From Dryomyza anilis (Eukaryota; Arthropoda; Insecta; Diptera; Dryomyzidae): a DNA stretch of 64,000 bases. The DNA lies in assembly GCA_951804985.1 (NCBI GenBank), contig OX638130.1, positions 78,176,583 to 78,240,582 on the forward strand, given 5' to 3'. A program made the translations under genes and the position numbers. Within the stretch, counting starts at the first letter, position 1. Every line of letters begins with the position of its first letter. Shown one piece after another: positions 1 to 11,059 of this stretch. Below the pieces are notes generated by a model. The model was given only the letters and a program-made list of their open reading frames with translations, was not told where the DNA came from and did no database searches.

Positions 1-125
1 AATTAAAATTTGGAGTTCCCAAAATAAACATTTTTGGTTGTACAAAAATTCACATGTTGGTTTTTGAGAAACGATATTTCCAAAACAACGGTATTTGGTC
101 TAAAATTTGTTTTTTGTTTCATTAA
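1..125. repeat. Dispersed direct repeat, copy 1
   Basis: About 120 bp that recur in the same orientation at 2646-2758 with small indels. Shared landmarks include GGTTGTACAAAAATT and GGTCTAAAATTTG. The short reading frames over it are not supported as coding. The rest, to about 497, is AT-rich with nothing recognisable. Confidence 0.7.
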
Positions 126-505
126 TCGAATTAACAACAAAACACCAGCAACTCCAAGCAAAATTTTTACGTTACAAAATTTTTTAAATTTTAATAATAT
201 TGGTTTTTTATTTATTTTATTAGTAAAATATATAGAGGAGCTTGAGGTAAAGTGGAACAAGTTTTGAAAAGTTCATTTGAATATTTTTTAAATTCTTTTA
301 AAGGATCTATTCAATAGAATACCATTTTGAATACCATCTAATGGATGCTCCATTTTTGACATAAACAAAACAATGTAATGCCAAAAAAATGTAAAAAAGT
401 TTCGAGTTATTAACATCTCAGTAACTATTTAAGGAAATACGAAAAATGAAGTGCAAGTTCGACAAGTTTAAACATTTCAAGTATAAGGCAGATATTTGTT
501 TACAT

Positions 506-1153
506 TAGTGATGATAGCAAGTGCAAGAAAAGGAAGACTTGCATTTTTTATGATTTTAATGTATTTATTATGTTTTTAAGGTAATAATGATATACAAAAG
601 AATTCATGATATTACTAAATATTGAACAATAAGTAATAATGGAAAGCGTGCAAAATATTTATGAACGTGAACATTTATGAAGATGTGTGTTTTTTCTGTT
701 TTTGTCGAATTCTAAAGAATATAAGCATCTTAAAAATAAGGCCAGTGAAGCACTTTTGAAGCGGTAAATAGCTTTAAAAGTGCTTCAAAAGTCGCTTCAA
801 AAAGATAAAATAGACAAAACAATGTTTTTTTCTCTTTTCTTCGCTACGCAAGTTCGTACATCGATTGTGCATATGCACTGTGCTTATGCACATTATTATT
901 TTTGTTTTACTTTTATATATAGTTTTTTTGTTAATTGTAAAATCATGAAGTAATAAAAAATAATATATGAACATTTTCACAGCGTGATACGTGTATATTT
1001 AGCTGATAAATAACTTAAATACAATTAGTGTTCAAATTCTATTCGTTTTCATAATTAATATGCAGTTTAAGATATTTGTCTTCGATCTTTATTTAAAATT
1101 TAAAAGATTAAGATTAACATTTTTTGCCTTGCTCTTGCAAATGATCATCACTA
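506..1153 (-). mobile_element. hAT-like non-autonomous element (MITE) with intact TSD
   Basis: The ends are TAGTGATGAT and ATCATCACTA, a perfect 10-bp terminal inverted repeat. They are flanked on both sides by the same 8-bp sequence GTTTACAT (498-505 and 1154-1161). An 8-bp duplication with TAG-type ends fits the hAT superfamily. There is no transposase frame in the 648 bp. The interior is related, in opposite orientation, to the larger repeats at 2772-4022 and 15893-16890; all share the gcttcaaaag/cttcacag box and an end near ATGATCATCACTA. The boundaries are seen directly; the superfamily is inferred from TSD length and TIR. Confidence 0.85.
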
Positions 1154-1161
1154 GTTTACAT

Positions 1162-1474
1162 ATATTGCAGTTCACAGAATTGTTGAAATTTAATTTCTTT
1201 GGCTTTTATGGATGAAAATTTTACAAAATTGTTCTTCTTTTCAATTCAGATCATATATCTAGTGAAGTCAAAATGTTGCATCGGTTTGTGGTCACGAAAT
1301 TTTAAATTAAATTTTTCTTGACGTAATCAATTAAATAATTCGTATAACACAATATTTTTACCAAAATAACAACAAACATTGTTTAAATTACGTTTCCCAC
1401 TTTACCCCAGTATCATAATTTAGCACCATATAAAAAATGTAAAATTATTTGAAAAATATGGAAATAAAGAACAT
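1162..1474. other. AT-rich spacer, nothing recognised
   Basis: No reading frame, repeat or RNA gene could be supported in this stretch. Confidence 0.5.
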
Positions 1475-1477
1475 TTA

Positions 1478-1605
1478 TACAAAAACCGAAATCAAAACCG
1501 AAACCGTAACATGGAACCGGTATACCGAAACCGTTTTGTTATAAAAACTTAAAACCGAAACCGTAACCAAAACCGAAACGCGGAAAAAACCGAAACCGTT
1601 TTCAT
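1478..1605. repeat. ACCGAAACC motif cluster 1
   Basis: Degenerate iterations of ACCGAAACC / AACCGTAACC, including GGAACCGGTATACCG. An almost identical cluster lies at 4035-4160 and a related one at 2205-2575. Such short iterated motifs resemble the sub-terminal repeats of some hAT transposons, but no ends are visible here. Confidence 0.6.
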
Positions 1606-2177
1606 TTAATAAATCTGATTTTACTTTTTCTCCCTTTTTAATATAGTAATCTATATTTTGAAAGTCCACTGTTTCAAATAAGTCTAAATGTATCCATCAA
1701 ATTACTTAAAATAATTTTTAATATTAGAATATTCTTTCACACAAAACATGAATTTTAACATGCTCGATTTGGATTTCAATATTAAGGATTATGAAAAGTA
1801 AAAAAAAGACTAATAATTTTAAATATAATATAGTCAAAGGATCTTCAAATCCTTCAGAAATACTTATCCCCACTTATAATATTTTTTCTGCTTCTACCTT
1901 AAAATAAATTTTGAATGGCAATAATGGTGTAAAATACGCTTAACACAATCTATAATAGATAATCATCGAATGAGTGAAGGATGAATTATTTTGTGTTTTA
2001 AGACTCCAAAACTCTTGACAGGCAGACAATTCAATTGATCTTTTAGAACTTTTTATACTAAAAAATATGAGTAATATTTTCTTTAAATCGAGTATGAACT
2101 GAATTCGAATTTTCAATAAAAAATGTGTGATCATGTTAAAAAGATTTTCTGCGGTTGCGGCATTATTGACTTCTATT
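1606..2177. other. AT-rich spacer, nothing recognised
   Basis: Long A/T runs and scattered short frames on both strands with no homology that I recognise. Confidence 0.5.
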
Positions 2178-2575
2178 TAGGGATGTCAAACTTTCAAAAA
2201 AACGGGTTTCGGTTTGTTGATTTAAAAAAAAAAACCGAAACCGATTACGGATTTTATTTTTAAACCGGTTTAAACCAGTTTATCAAAATTTATAATTTTA
2301 ACTTTTAAGAGGAATTATGAATTATCAGGAAAAAATATAAAACACACATTTTGATGACAAATGTTAATCACAAAAATACATTAGTATGAAACAATAAATA
2401 AAATATATGTACGTAAATATATTTATAGTTCAAAACTTTATGGATTAAAAATCAAGGATTGAAACCGTAACCGAAACCGGTATCCGTTTAAAACGGTTTT
2501 ATTTAAACCGATATCCAAAACCGAAATAAACGGTTTCGGTTTTATACCGGTTTAAATCGGTTTTTAAAAAAGTAT
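2178..2575. repeat. ACCGAAACC/ACCGGTTTAAACC cluster, possible hAT end
   Basis: The segment opens with TAGGGATGTCAAAC, a start also seen at about 9218 and 25344. It then carries two clusters of ACCGAAACC and ACCGGTTTAAA motifs in both orientations (2205-2290 and 2460-2570). The combination of a TAGGGATGTC-type end and iterated sub-terminal motifs is suggestive of a hAT derivative. The partner end was not found, so this is only a possibility. Confidence 0.4.
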
Positions 2576-2645
2576 AAAAAGACACAGAAAAACATATTTT
2601 ATTTTATATAGAAGATCTTAAGAATAAGGCATATTTAAATGTCAT

Positions 2646-2758
2646 TTAATAAAATTTGGATTTTCCAAAATAAAAATGTTGGTTGTACAAAAATTTACAT
2701 GTGGTTTTTTTGAGAAACAAACGGTCTTTGGTCTAAAATTTGTTTTTTGTTTCATTAT
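2646..2758. repeat. Dispersed direct repeat, copy 2
   Basis: Same orientation as 1-125 with about 10% difference by eye. It lacks the ATATTTCC stretch found in copy 1. Confidence 0.7.
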
Positions 2759-2771
2759 ATTGTGTAGCGGT

Positions 2772-4022
2772 TAGTGATGATCATTTGCAAAAACAAGACA
2801 AGAAATGGTAATCTTGTTCTTGCACACTAAGTCTTGCCCTAGCATAGGTACATATGATCTGGTTCTGGCAATACCTTTCTTGCTCTTGCATCCAAAATTT
2901 TACTTTTTAAATTTTAAATAAGAGATCGAAGACATATATCTTAAACATATGTCTGAAAGAATAAACATATTATGAAAGAATTTGAACACTAATTGTATTT
3001 AAGTTACTTATTTTCCATATTTTAAATTTCTTCAACAAAAAATGAGTTATCGAAAAAAATACAATAACATAAAAATATTAATTATATTTTAACAAGAATT
3101 AACTAATAAAAAATAATTGTATAGATCAAGTGATGTTGACGACACAATTCAAAATTTCAAGGCCATAATAAAATGAACATATACATTCATAATAAATATA
3201 AGGAATATTTCGTATAGGCAAATTTCTGTTTTCGTCAGAGATTAAAGAAATCCGTATGCTACACGTACCGTATGTCAAGAGAACACAAATAATATTTTGC
3301 AGGGTAACATTTATCTTTCCGAACACAATCTCAAACGCAATAAAGCGAACACTAACAGAAAGAAGAGAAACAGCAGTAACGAATTACGATGAGTATTCAC
3401 ACACTTTCACAACGACAACTCTTTGTTGCTATTCTGTATCATCGCATGGCAACAAACAGACGCTTGACAACAGACAGACGCATGACAACGGACAGACGCA
3501 TGACAACAGACAATCGCATGGCACCACACTACATGTATGTATCTAGTACAGGTATCTAGTTGGCAACAACAACGAGTTTTTTTTTGTGGTACAAAAAATT
3601 TCCCGCCAAAAATTATATCAGAAGCTTGGATGCTGCTTTTTTCGAATTTTTCTTGTTGTTGCACTTTCAAACGAATCAGCGGATATGTGAAAAAAAAAAC
3701 ACAAAAAGCAATATCACATTTAGCTGATACTCTGTGAAAGTGTTCATATATATTTTTTTTTTTGTTTTATAAGTTAAATGAAAGAATGCACATAGAAATT
3801 AACTTAAGAATAACTTCATGATTTTACAAATAACAAAAAAAACTATGTATAAAAGTAAAACAAAAATAATAATGTGCATATGCACAATCAATGTACGAAC
3901 TAGCGTAGCGAAAAAAACATTGTTTTGTCTATTTTATCTTTTTGAAGCGACTTTTGAAGCACTTTTGAAGGTATTTACCGCTTCAAAAGTGCTTCACAGA
4001 CCTTATTTTTTAAAATGCTTAG
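2772..4022 (+). mobile_element. TAGTGATGATCAT repeat family, right-truncated copy
   Basis: Starts with TAGTGATGATCATTTGC, matching the TIR of the 506-1153 MITE. It continues through segments collinear with 13478-13729 plus 15893-16580: TTTCTGTTTTCGT, the GCATGACAACAGACAGACG iterations at 3450-3520, and the cttcaaaag box near 3980. It loses similarity after AAAATGCTTA at about 4022, so the right TIR is missing. Overlapping short frames on both strands are not conserved between copies, which argues against coding. It is probably a larger non-autonomous hAT-like element of which the 648-bp MITE is a deletion derivative. Confidence 0.6.
3440..3530. repeat. CAACAGACAGACGCATGA short tandem repeat
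   Basis: About five degenerate 17-18-bp iterations (CATGACAAC-AGACAGACG). A shorter version with about two iterations is at 16035-16075 in the related element. Confidence 0.7.
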
Positions 4023-4034
4023 CGAAAAAGAAAT

Positions 4035-4160
4035 TTTATACAAAAACCGAAACCGTAACATGGAACCGGTATACCGAAACCGTTTCGTTATAAAAACTGA
4101 AAACCGAAACTGTAACCGAAACGCGGAAAAAACCGAAACCGAAATCGAAACCATTATTCG
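4035..4160. repeat. ACCGAAACC motif cluster 2
   Basis: Closely matches 1478-1605, sharing ACATGGAACCGGTATACCG and CGGAAAAAACCGAAACCG. It directly abuts the truncated right end of the 2772-4022 repeat. Confidence 0.6.
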
Positions 4161-5683
4161 TTTAGGTTTCAATCCTTGTTAAAAATCCATTTTTGAAATA
4201 ATACTTAAGGAAAATTATACTGTCTAAATGTTTTAATTTAAGCCGATTTCAGTTTCAAGTTTTAATAAAACTTGAAACTGAACACACATTTTTATATTTT
4301 ATTGCATGTGGAAGCAATTAGCTAATTTAATTAAATAATTTGTCAATTCTCATTTTTTATCGGTATAGAATTGATAAATGTATTTCGAAATAGTAGCTTA
4401 AGTGGACGGTATTTGAAATCATCTTGACTGAAGATAAAACTTTGCAATTTTTAGTGCTGAATTGCTTGTACCAGATATTCCGACTTCAGCTTTTTTCCAA
4501 ATGGACTTCAAATATTTACTGATCTGGTCATCAAAGATACATTTTGTAAATTAAATGTATTTATAAAATAGAAAATTTGACTTACATTTTCAATAAAGCA
4601 GCAGAATAAACACAATTTTTCCGAAATTTTAAAAACCGGCTAACCGTTTTTTTATAAGTTTTATTACAGCAGTTTCTTACTGGAAAAAAAAAACTGTTAA
4701 CACGTTTTCAAAATAATTATTACATGGATTCATTTATTTTGTTATGATTTTGGGAATTTCGTTAGTTTTTTGAATTTACCACTATTTTACCTTACTATCT
4801 TTCAGTCTACGAAAATTACTGTATTTTCAAACAAATTACTAGCCTACTGTACGGGCATGCAAATTACTTGAAAAAAAAAACATTTATTACTGTACAGGTA
4901 ACATACCTGGGTCTACAGTTGATTCAATTCCTTTAATAACGACAACTAGTAGTAGTAGGTATAGTAGTTTTTTTTGCTATTATTAAGGAATTTGGCAATA
5001 ACACGGTAGTTACTTTCATTGTAAATTAGAATTTTTGTCTCAAGTTTTTAGTTATTGGAATTATATGAAATGTTTCCTTTCCAATGAGTCGAGTAATGCT
5101 AGAAACAATTTCGTTTGAACTTCTCTCACGTAAATATATCGGTGGAGGTTTTAACATTCTCACTTACTGTAATTTTGGATTCAACTCCACTCTCACTTAA
5201 CAAAGCAAATAATGCGGTGGTTGGTTTCTCATTTGAATTAAATGCCCATGCCCACTGATTCCACAAGGAACCAACGAATGAAAATTAAAACTTTGTTCAA
5301 CGAATTTTATTTAATATTCCCGCTTTTAAAATGTTTATTGATCCAAGCGTCACCGTTTGCGCCGATTCCCGTTTGAAACAAACTTCATTTGCCGGCTGTA
5401 TGTCAAGTAAGGGCAACCAACCTCAAGAAAATTAACTTTTGTAAAATTGCGTACTTTCAAAAAAATATTATAGTAGTGGAATTGCCGAAATCGAAGCTGA
5501 AAAAAATATTGTCGTGATCTCTGTAGTATACATAAGCTATTGTGATTGTTTGAAATAAATGTATTTTTTTTATTTTAGTGGACTTTTTCGAATTTTTGTT
5601 TGGTTCTTTGCGAAACCATCATGCACCGGGAGTTCGAAATTGAGCATATGTGAAATTCTATAGAAACGTTTTTTTATGTTTTT
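4161..5683. other. AT-rich spacer, nothing recognised
   Basis: About 1.5 kb without a supportable frame, RNA gene or repeat. A weak imperfect palindrome around ACTAGTAGTAGTAGG at about 4945 is the only local structure noticed. Confidence 0.5.
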
Positions 5684-6412
5684 ATACCCTACACTAAGAG
5701 TGAAAGGGTATATTCAGTTTGGTACGCCGTTTGTAACACCCAGAAGGAAGCATCTCCGGTATGGAAAAGTATATATATTCTTGATCAGCATGACCTCCTG
5801 AGTCGATTTAGCGATGTCCGTCTGTCCGTCTGTCTGTCCGTCTGTCTGTCTGTCTGTCTGTCCGTCTGTCTGTCCGTCTGTCTGTTGAAATCTCTACTAC
5901 TTTTAAAATTGAAGAGCTAGATAAATGAAACTTATAACTTAGATTACTAATATACCTACGCTGTATTGGCGAGATCGGTCCATTGTGACCTATGATCCGA
6001 CCACTTATGTTCAAATACCTCATATAAAATGTACATACAAAGATCAATTTTTATGTATACGTGCTTAGGTAAACTTTTTTGGTCAAACATATATTGATAT
6101 CATGCTCAAATACATGATAATAATGTTTTCCGGCGAAAAGACTTGTGGTTCACAAAAAAAAAAATCGAAATTCGGTACACCTACCCATTTGTAAATATGG
6201 GTATCAAATGAATGGAAATTCTTCAGCGATTGAATGTTTGTAGTTATTTTCAGGATTCGTATACCCTGGTGACCTATATATCACTTTGAATGGTAACCAC
6301 ACATATGTGTAGGGTATTTATAGTCGGCTTAGACCGACTATAATTTTGATAATCCTAACTATCATAATTACACCTACTTTAAAATTTCCCATGTGATCTA
6401 ACCTTCCCAACT
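5684..6412 (+). mobile_element. DINE-like non-autonomous Helentron, full copy
   Basis: Has the architecture known for DINE/Helentron elements: a sub-terminal inverted repeat ATACCCTACAC (5684-5694) matched by GTGTAGGGTAT (6307-6317), a central (GTCY)n core at 5817-5885, and a 3' stem-loop TATAGTCGG-CTTAGA-CCGACTATA (6319-6342). It ends CCTTCCCAACTGG before a T run. Other copies are at 12371-12896 (core deleted), 62486-63182, and a 3' tail at 45567-45728. The short minus-strand frame over the GTCY core is a repeat artefact. Such elements code for nothing and depend on an autonomous Helentron. Confidence 0.85.
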
Positions 6413-6904
6413 GGTTTTTTTTTTAAGTTTGTTGTGTACAAACAACAGAATTCCTGATTTTCGAACTGAATAAGTGCTTGGAAATTAATGTGAATATGAC
6501 ATCAACAATGGCCGGAGTAAATCCATAAAAAAAGAACTGTTTCATCAAAACAAACCACAAATATTCATACTTTTAAACTTTTTTTTTACATTTTCCTCGA
6601 TTTTTGATAATAAAATTTCTTGACTTTTGCTTTAAAAATTCATAAGTACAAAATGTACTTTTTCAATTTTGAAGTCCGGGTGCCCAGTAGTTCCGCAGGG
6701 AACCAACGAGGTATTTTTGATTTGGTTAAAGTAAGTTACACCTATGGGCAAAGTCGTAGAACAAACGTTGTCCAGAATCGCGAGTTCTTTAACATACATT
6801 GTTTTAGCTAAAAAAAAAAGTCAGGCTTTTAAGGGTTAACTTTTGATATTTTAGGAATCGAACTATTCTTACCTTATTGCGGGCTCAGTTTTTTTTTATT
6901 AAAA
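6413..6904. other. Spacer, nothing recognised
   Basis: AT-rich DNA with no supported frame or repeat. Confidence 0.5.
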
Positions 6905-7198
6905 TGTAGCGAACCATACTTGTCTGCACTGAGGAAAGTTTTGTGGTAGATTCCCTCTTATGTAAGAACTTATGATCTTTTCTAAGGGTTTTAATAGAAA
7001 CGATGTTAAGCTAATCGGCCTATAATATTTTGTTCTAACTTTACTACTCTTTTCACCTTTCGTTATAAAGCGTGTTTTCAGTCTTAAACACGCTTTGAAG
7101 ATTTTTTTAGTAGCGTCAACGCACTTATGGAGGACGGACATGTCGTCTCTTGTCTTTTTAACGTGTTCCGCCCGTCGTATAGTATAAATGTGTTTCAA
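6905..7198 (-). pseudogene. Non-LTR reverse transcriptase fragment (Jockey/CR1-like)
   Basis: A 98-codon minus-strand frame contains YYRPISLTSFLLKPLEKIIS, the conserved YRPISL(T/L)S segment of Jockey-superfamily reverse transcriptases (RT block just after the first motif), followed by a degraded QCRQVWF stretch. The preceding residues (KTRFITKGEKSSKV) align with the usual VxFIPKxGK segment. The catalytic YADD block, endonuclease and C-terminus are absent, so it is a short relic. It lies convergent to the endonuclease fragment at 7560-8609 and could come from the same or a related family after inversion. Confidence 0.75.
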
Positions 7199-7369
7199 AA
7201 CTGTGTTTTATGTGCCTGCCCAACATAAAATAACAACGAAATAAAACAAAATTAAATTAAAACACAAACTAACAATCAATTTACATACAAAACTAAGAAA
7301 AATAAACACCAAATAAATAAATACAAACAATATACTGCAACAACAACATAATAGAACAAGTTTCTCGCT

Positions 7370-7560
7370 GCCTGCTGAGTTTCCGCACTCGCTGTTTTTT
7401 GCAATTGCCGACGCAAAGGGCTTTTCTATGCTCTTTGCTTCAATTGCACGGGTTTGTTGACGTATTCCCTCTCTCCCCCATCCAACTCCACGATACTAGC
7501 GCGCACGGTTGAGGCTGCACTGAGTGCGTAATCTATGCTGTGGTGAAGTTTCCCCGTAGA
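7370..7560. other. GC-richer leader upstream of endonuclease relic
   Basis: A locally GC-richer stretch (CTGCCTGCTGAGTTTCCGCACT onward, split here only by eye) lies directly 5' of the endonuclease fragment. It may be its 5' untranslated region. No internal promoter motif could be proven. Confidence 0.3.
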
Positions 7561-8609
7561 AAAAATGTCGCATAGATTTTTGCAACATTCGTGGACTGAG
7601 AACGAATTTTTTCTCTATATATGCGTATGTGTCCGTTAATAGGCCACAGATATTGGCACTGGGTTAGACTGGATTTTCAAATACCTGGGTATCACTTAGT
7701 GCCATTATTTTCTGTCCATAGGGGTCTCGCTCTATTTATTCGGAGTGACGTTGTGTATCAACTGCAGCAACAACATAGCGTGTCGGATAGCGAATTTAGT
7801 ACAATTTGGGTTAACTTCAAAATCCAAACACATATAATGCACTTGTGCTTTTTAGTAGGAGTCCAAATCTAGATAGGGTTTCCACTTGTAATAAACTGGA
7901 TGCCTTATCTGATTCGATCTCAAATATATTGGAGTAATTTCCAGGCAGTGAAATTGTTGTTGCCGGCGATTTTAATGTGCACAACGCCACTTGGTTGAGC
8001 CACTCGGGTCTATCAACACAGGAGGGTTGTTATGTTGAGCCTTTTGCCGAGTGCAACCAACTCTCTCAAATAGTGAAGGAGCCGACGTATATTCCACGCG
8101 TCGGCGGGCAAAGCCCAAAAGTCCTAGACCTTTTTCTGACTTCACATCATGAAAAATATGATGTAAAAGTCCTTGCACCTCTTGGTAATTCCGACCACTG
8201 TACTGTTTCCGCTGAGTTTTCGTATTCTAGTTTACGCGCCTCTTCGATTAAAGCCCTGAAGAGGACTGTATGGCTTTACGAAAAAGCAAATTGGGTTGCG
8301 TTAAATGATTTTTTTCGCAACTTTAATTGGAATTTGTGTTTCGCAAACAGAGAAAAAAATGCCACGGCTTTAATGGTTCAAAATATTATTTTATTAGGTA
8401 TGCGGTCCTTCATACCTTCTAAAAAGATTAGCATTAAACCCAAGGATTACTCTTGGTTTAATGAGAATTGCAGGATTGCAGTCAGGTCGAAAGAGGAAGC
8501 CTTTCAAAATTTGCGTTCTAACAAGAATGCTGACACAGAAAGACTTCGCATACAGGCTAGGAATCGCTGTAATGCCGTGATCTCGCGCGAAAAGTTTCTC
8601 CACGAATAA
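7560..8609 (+). pseudogene. Non-LTR retrotransposon APE-type endonuclease fragment
   Basis: Two frames together cover the C-terminal two thirds of an apurinic-like endonuclease. The first (7621-7872) has GLALFIRSDVVYQL, typical of the central strands. A second frame, reading from about 7960, has AGDFNVHNATWL (metal-binding GDFN motif), LDLFLTS and GNSDHCTVSAEF (catalytic SDH). After the domain comes a Lys/Arg-rich linker with SWFNENCRIAVRSKEEAF, as in Jockey/I-type elements, before the frame stops at 8609. A stop or frameshift near 7872 separates the two parts and no reverse transcriptase follows, so the copy is dead. A shorter relative is at 24594-24715. Confidence 0.8.
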
Positions 8610-9528
8610 AACGCGCGCAAAAAGGTCTTACTCTACCACAGTGGGGCATCTCCTGAGCGTTGGTTAATTTGTTTTTGTTTTGTTTTGTTTTTGCGGCATC
8701 GGATGTTTTTTTATTCGCTTTTACTACAGTACTCCTGCTTTAGCGTTTAGCCTTACGGACGACGTACTTGAAAATTTTAGTTTCGGTTCTATAATTATTG
8801 CACAGGTTTTGTTTTTGCCTTTGCTTTCCGAACGGGACTGGCGATATGATAAGCGTTTAGCAAGGTTGCAGAAAGCATTCCATTAGAGTTTTTCGTCAGT
8901 TCGAAATTTTCTATTATGGTGGAGTTCTTGTTTTTTAATTTTCAGTCGAATATTTTACTTTAAATAAACCAGTTCCTTTTTGGGCATTACGAAAGTCTTT
9001 GTTTTCTGTGTGCAGATAAAAAGTCACGTTGAATTGATATACTTATGGTCTGAAAAAGAGGTTTTACCTAAGATGTGCCAGTCAGACGAAAAGTATTCGT
9101 TTCAGTATATAGAGTGATGTCGAGAACTAGTGAGTCCTACAAATGTAGGTTCACTTCCGCTAACGCAGCTTTGCATTTGCGCATAGCTTTTTTGTTGCTT
9201 ATTTTAAGGTTAGTTGTTACTAGGGATGTCAATCCTGGGATTTTAGTAAAATTATTCCCGAAAAACTGGTCCCGGGATCATCGTTAAATCTCTGGATTCT
9301 CAGGATACGTATTGCTAGTAGATTAATTTTTATTAGTTTATTCAAAAGTCTTTCAAGGTTCTTTTATACATATCGTACATCTAACATTAAAAGAAATGTA
9401 ATCTTAAATCACTAATACTATAAAATAGCAAACAATTATAATAACATGACATATTGTTGCACTAAGAAAACAGGATGTTTATGATAGTCTCCTTTATAAA
9501 TATTTTGGTTAAAAAAATGACCTCGAAC
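8610..9528. other. Spacer with a TAGGGATGTCAA motif
   Basis: No coding sequence recognised. TAGGGATGTCAATCCTGGGA at about 9218 matches TAGGGATGTCAATCCCGGGA at about 25344 and is followed by CCCGGGA palindromic pieces, perhaps a transposon end. Confidence 0.4.
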
Positions 9529-9728
9529 TCTATTGAACAGTGTTGTAATGAGCTATGATTTACATTATGTTTGTATACGAATACACGAAATCATTTTTAT
9601 GTATCCCTTTAAAATGGTGTACGTTCAAATAAAAAAATAATTATTATTACATTCAAATATAAATATATTTGAATCGGAACATTAATATATTTAACATCAA
9701 TATTAAATATTCACGATCTGTATATAAT
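9529..9728. repeat. 199-bp direct repeat, left copy
   Basis: Nearly identical to 9891-10088 (period 361 bp), from CTATTGAACAGTGTTG through TTCACGATCTG. One difference noticed is ATTAAATATTC versus ATTAAATTTTC. The 162 bp between the copies is unrelated and contains a duplicated CAAGTATCTTTCAAGTATCT. Confidence 0.9.
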
Positions 9729-9890
9729 CGTCGAGGAGATTTGTTTAGGATCTTAGAAGAGCCTTGAATATTTTAAACCCACCGGGCCATTTCAGAGTTA
9801 TTTGAATCCGCTTTCAAGTATCTTTCAAGTATCTCACAAAATTAGCCCCGGGGAGCGAGATTTGGAGAAACTTTTCCAATAAGGGCTATT

Positions 9891-10088
9891 CTATTGAACA
9901 GTGTTGTAATGAGCTATGATTTACATTATGTTTGTATACGAATACACGAAATCATTTTTATGTATCCCTTTAAAATGGTGTACGTTCAAATAAAAAAATA
10001 ATTATTATTACATTCAAATATAAATATATTTGAATCGGAACATTAATATATTTAACATCAATATTAAATTTTCACGATCTGAATATAG
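9891..10088. repeat. 199-bp direct repeat, right copy
   Basis: Partner of 9529-9728. The high identity indicates a recent duplication. The copies lack the TG...CA ends, PBS and PPT expected of LTRs. Confidence 0.9.
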
Positions 10089-10439
10089 AAAAACATGCAG
10101 ACATTTACGTTACGCCGGATTGTAGGAAAAGCTGGCAAAAATCATTTATCAGAATTGCCTGGAAGTAACAAATATTGGTTTTATTTGAAAGATAATACAT
10201 CAGACTATTACCACTATTTTTTTTTTACTTGCAACATTGATATATATTATAAATTAAAAAAAAACTCGTATATACAGTAAATCGCAAAAAAATGTATCAC
10301 TCAAATATTATTTAGAACAAATATTTAAAAATCATCTTTACTATGCACTTAGATACTATGAATACCAATTTTTTTTCATGTTATTTTTTCTACTCGATTG
10401 GTTTGTATTTATGGTTATATTTATAACATATTATGGTTG

Positions 10440-10625
10440 AATGATACCTTTTACGAATTAAACGAAACCTTTTGCGAATCAAATGAAACCTTTGTTAATG
10501 CAAACCTTTCGCGAATAGAATGAACCCGTAGGCGAATAGAATGAAACTTTTGCGAATCAAATGAAACCATTTTAATAATGAATGAAACCTTTTTTAAATT
10601 GAATGAAACCATTTGTTTGATATTA
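10440..10625. repeat. Degenerate GAATGAAACCTTTT tandem repeat
   Basis: About seven degenerate iterations of GCGAAT(C/A)(A/G)AATGAAACC with spacing of roughly 20-28 bp. No coding signal. Confidence 0.65.
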
Positions 10626-11059
10626 AAAATTGAGGAATTTTATGATTAATATAAACGTTATATGGATTTGCAATAAAAGTATTTTGGCACACTTTAAGGT
10701 AAACCGACTTTCCGTGCATAAATATTATGTATAGCGTACATAAAAATATTGTTCATAACATTTATGTAATAATTGTAATATTTATGAATTGTACATAGTA
10801 ATGGCGAATTGAAATACATTAAAGACATTGATTTAACAACCAGATACATATATTTTATGTATTATGAGTATTTTGTACCCGGGTTGCGCAACGGGGTTTT
10901 TCTGTAATTTTGTTTTTAAACCGTTGCATAGTTGTTCATAGCATAAATGTTCATTTTCTACTATATAGTGAAAAAAATGAAAAGTGTAGTAACCAAAATA
11001 TTATGTGAATTATGAAAAAATTAAGATATTCTTAATTCATGTGAGACTTAGTTTTGCTT

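Noticed and set aside
3256..3737. Overlapping frames of 66-96 codons in the TAGTGATGATCAT repeat
   Set aside because: The equivalent segments at 15893-16331 and 17405-17638 do not keep the same frames or residues.
5808..6047. 79-codon minus-strand frame rich in Asp/Arg/Thr
   Set aside because: Covers the (GTCY)n core and flanks of a DINE element; the same artefact is at 62610-62816.
9529..10088. LTR pair of a tiny retrotransposon
   Set aside because: No TG...CA ends, no primer site or purine tract, and only 162 bp between the copies.
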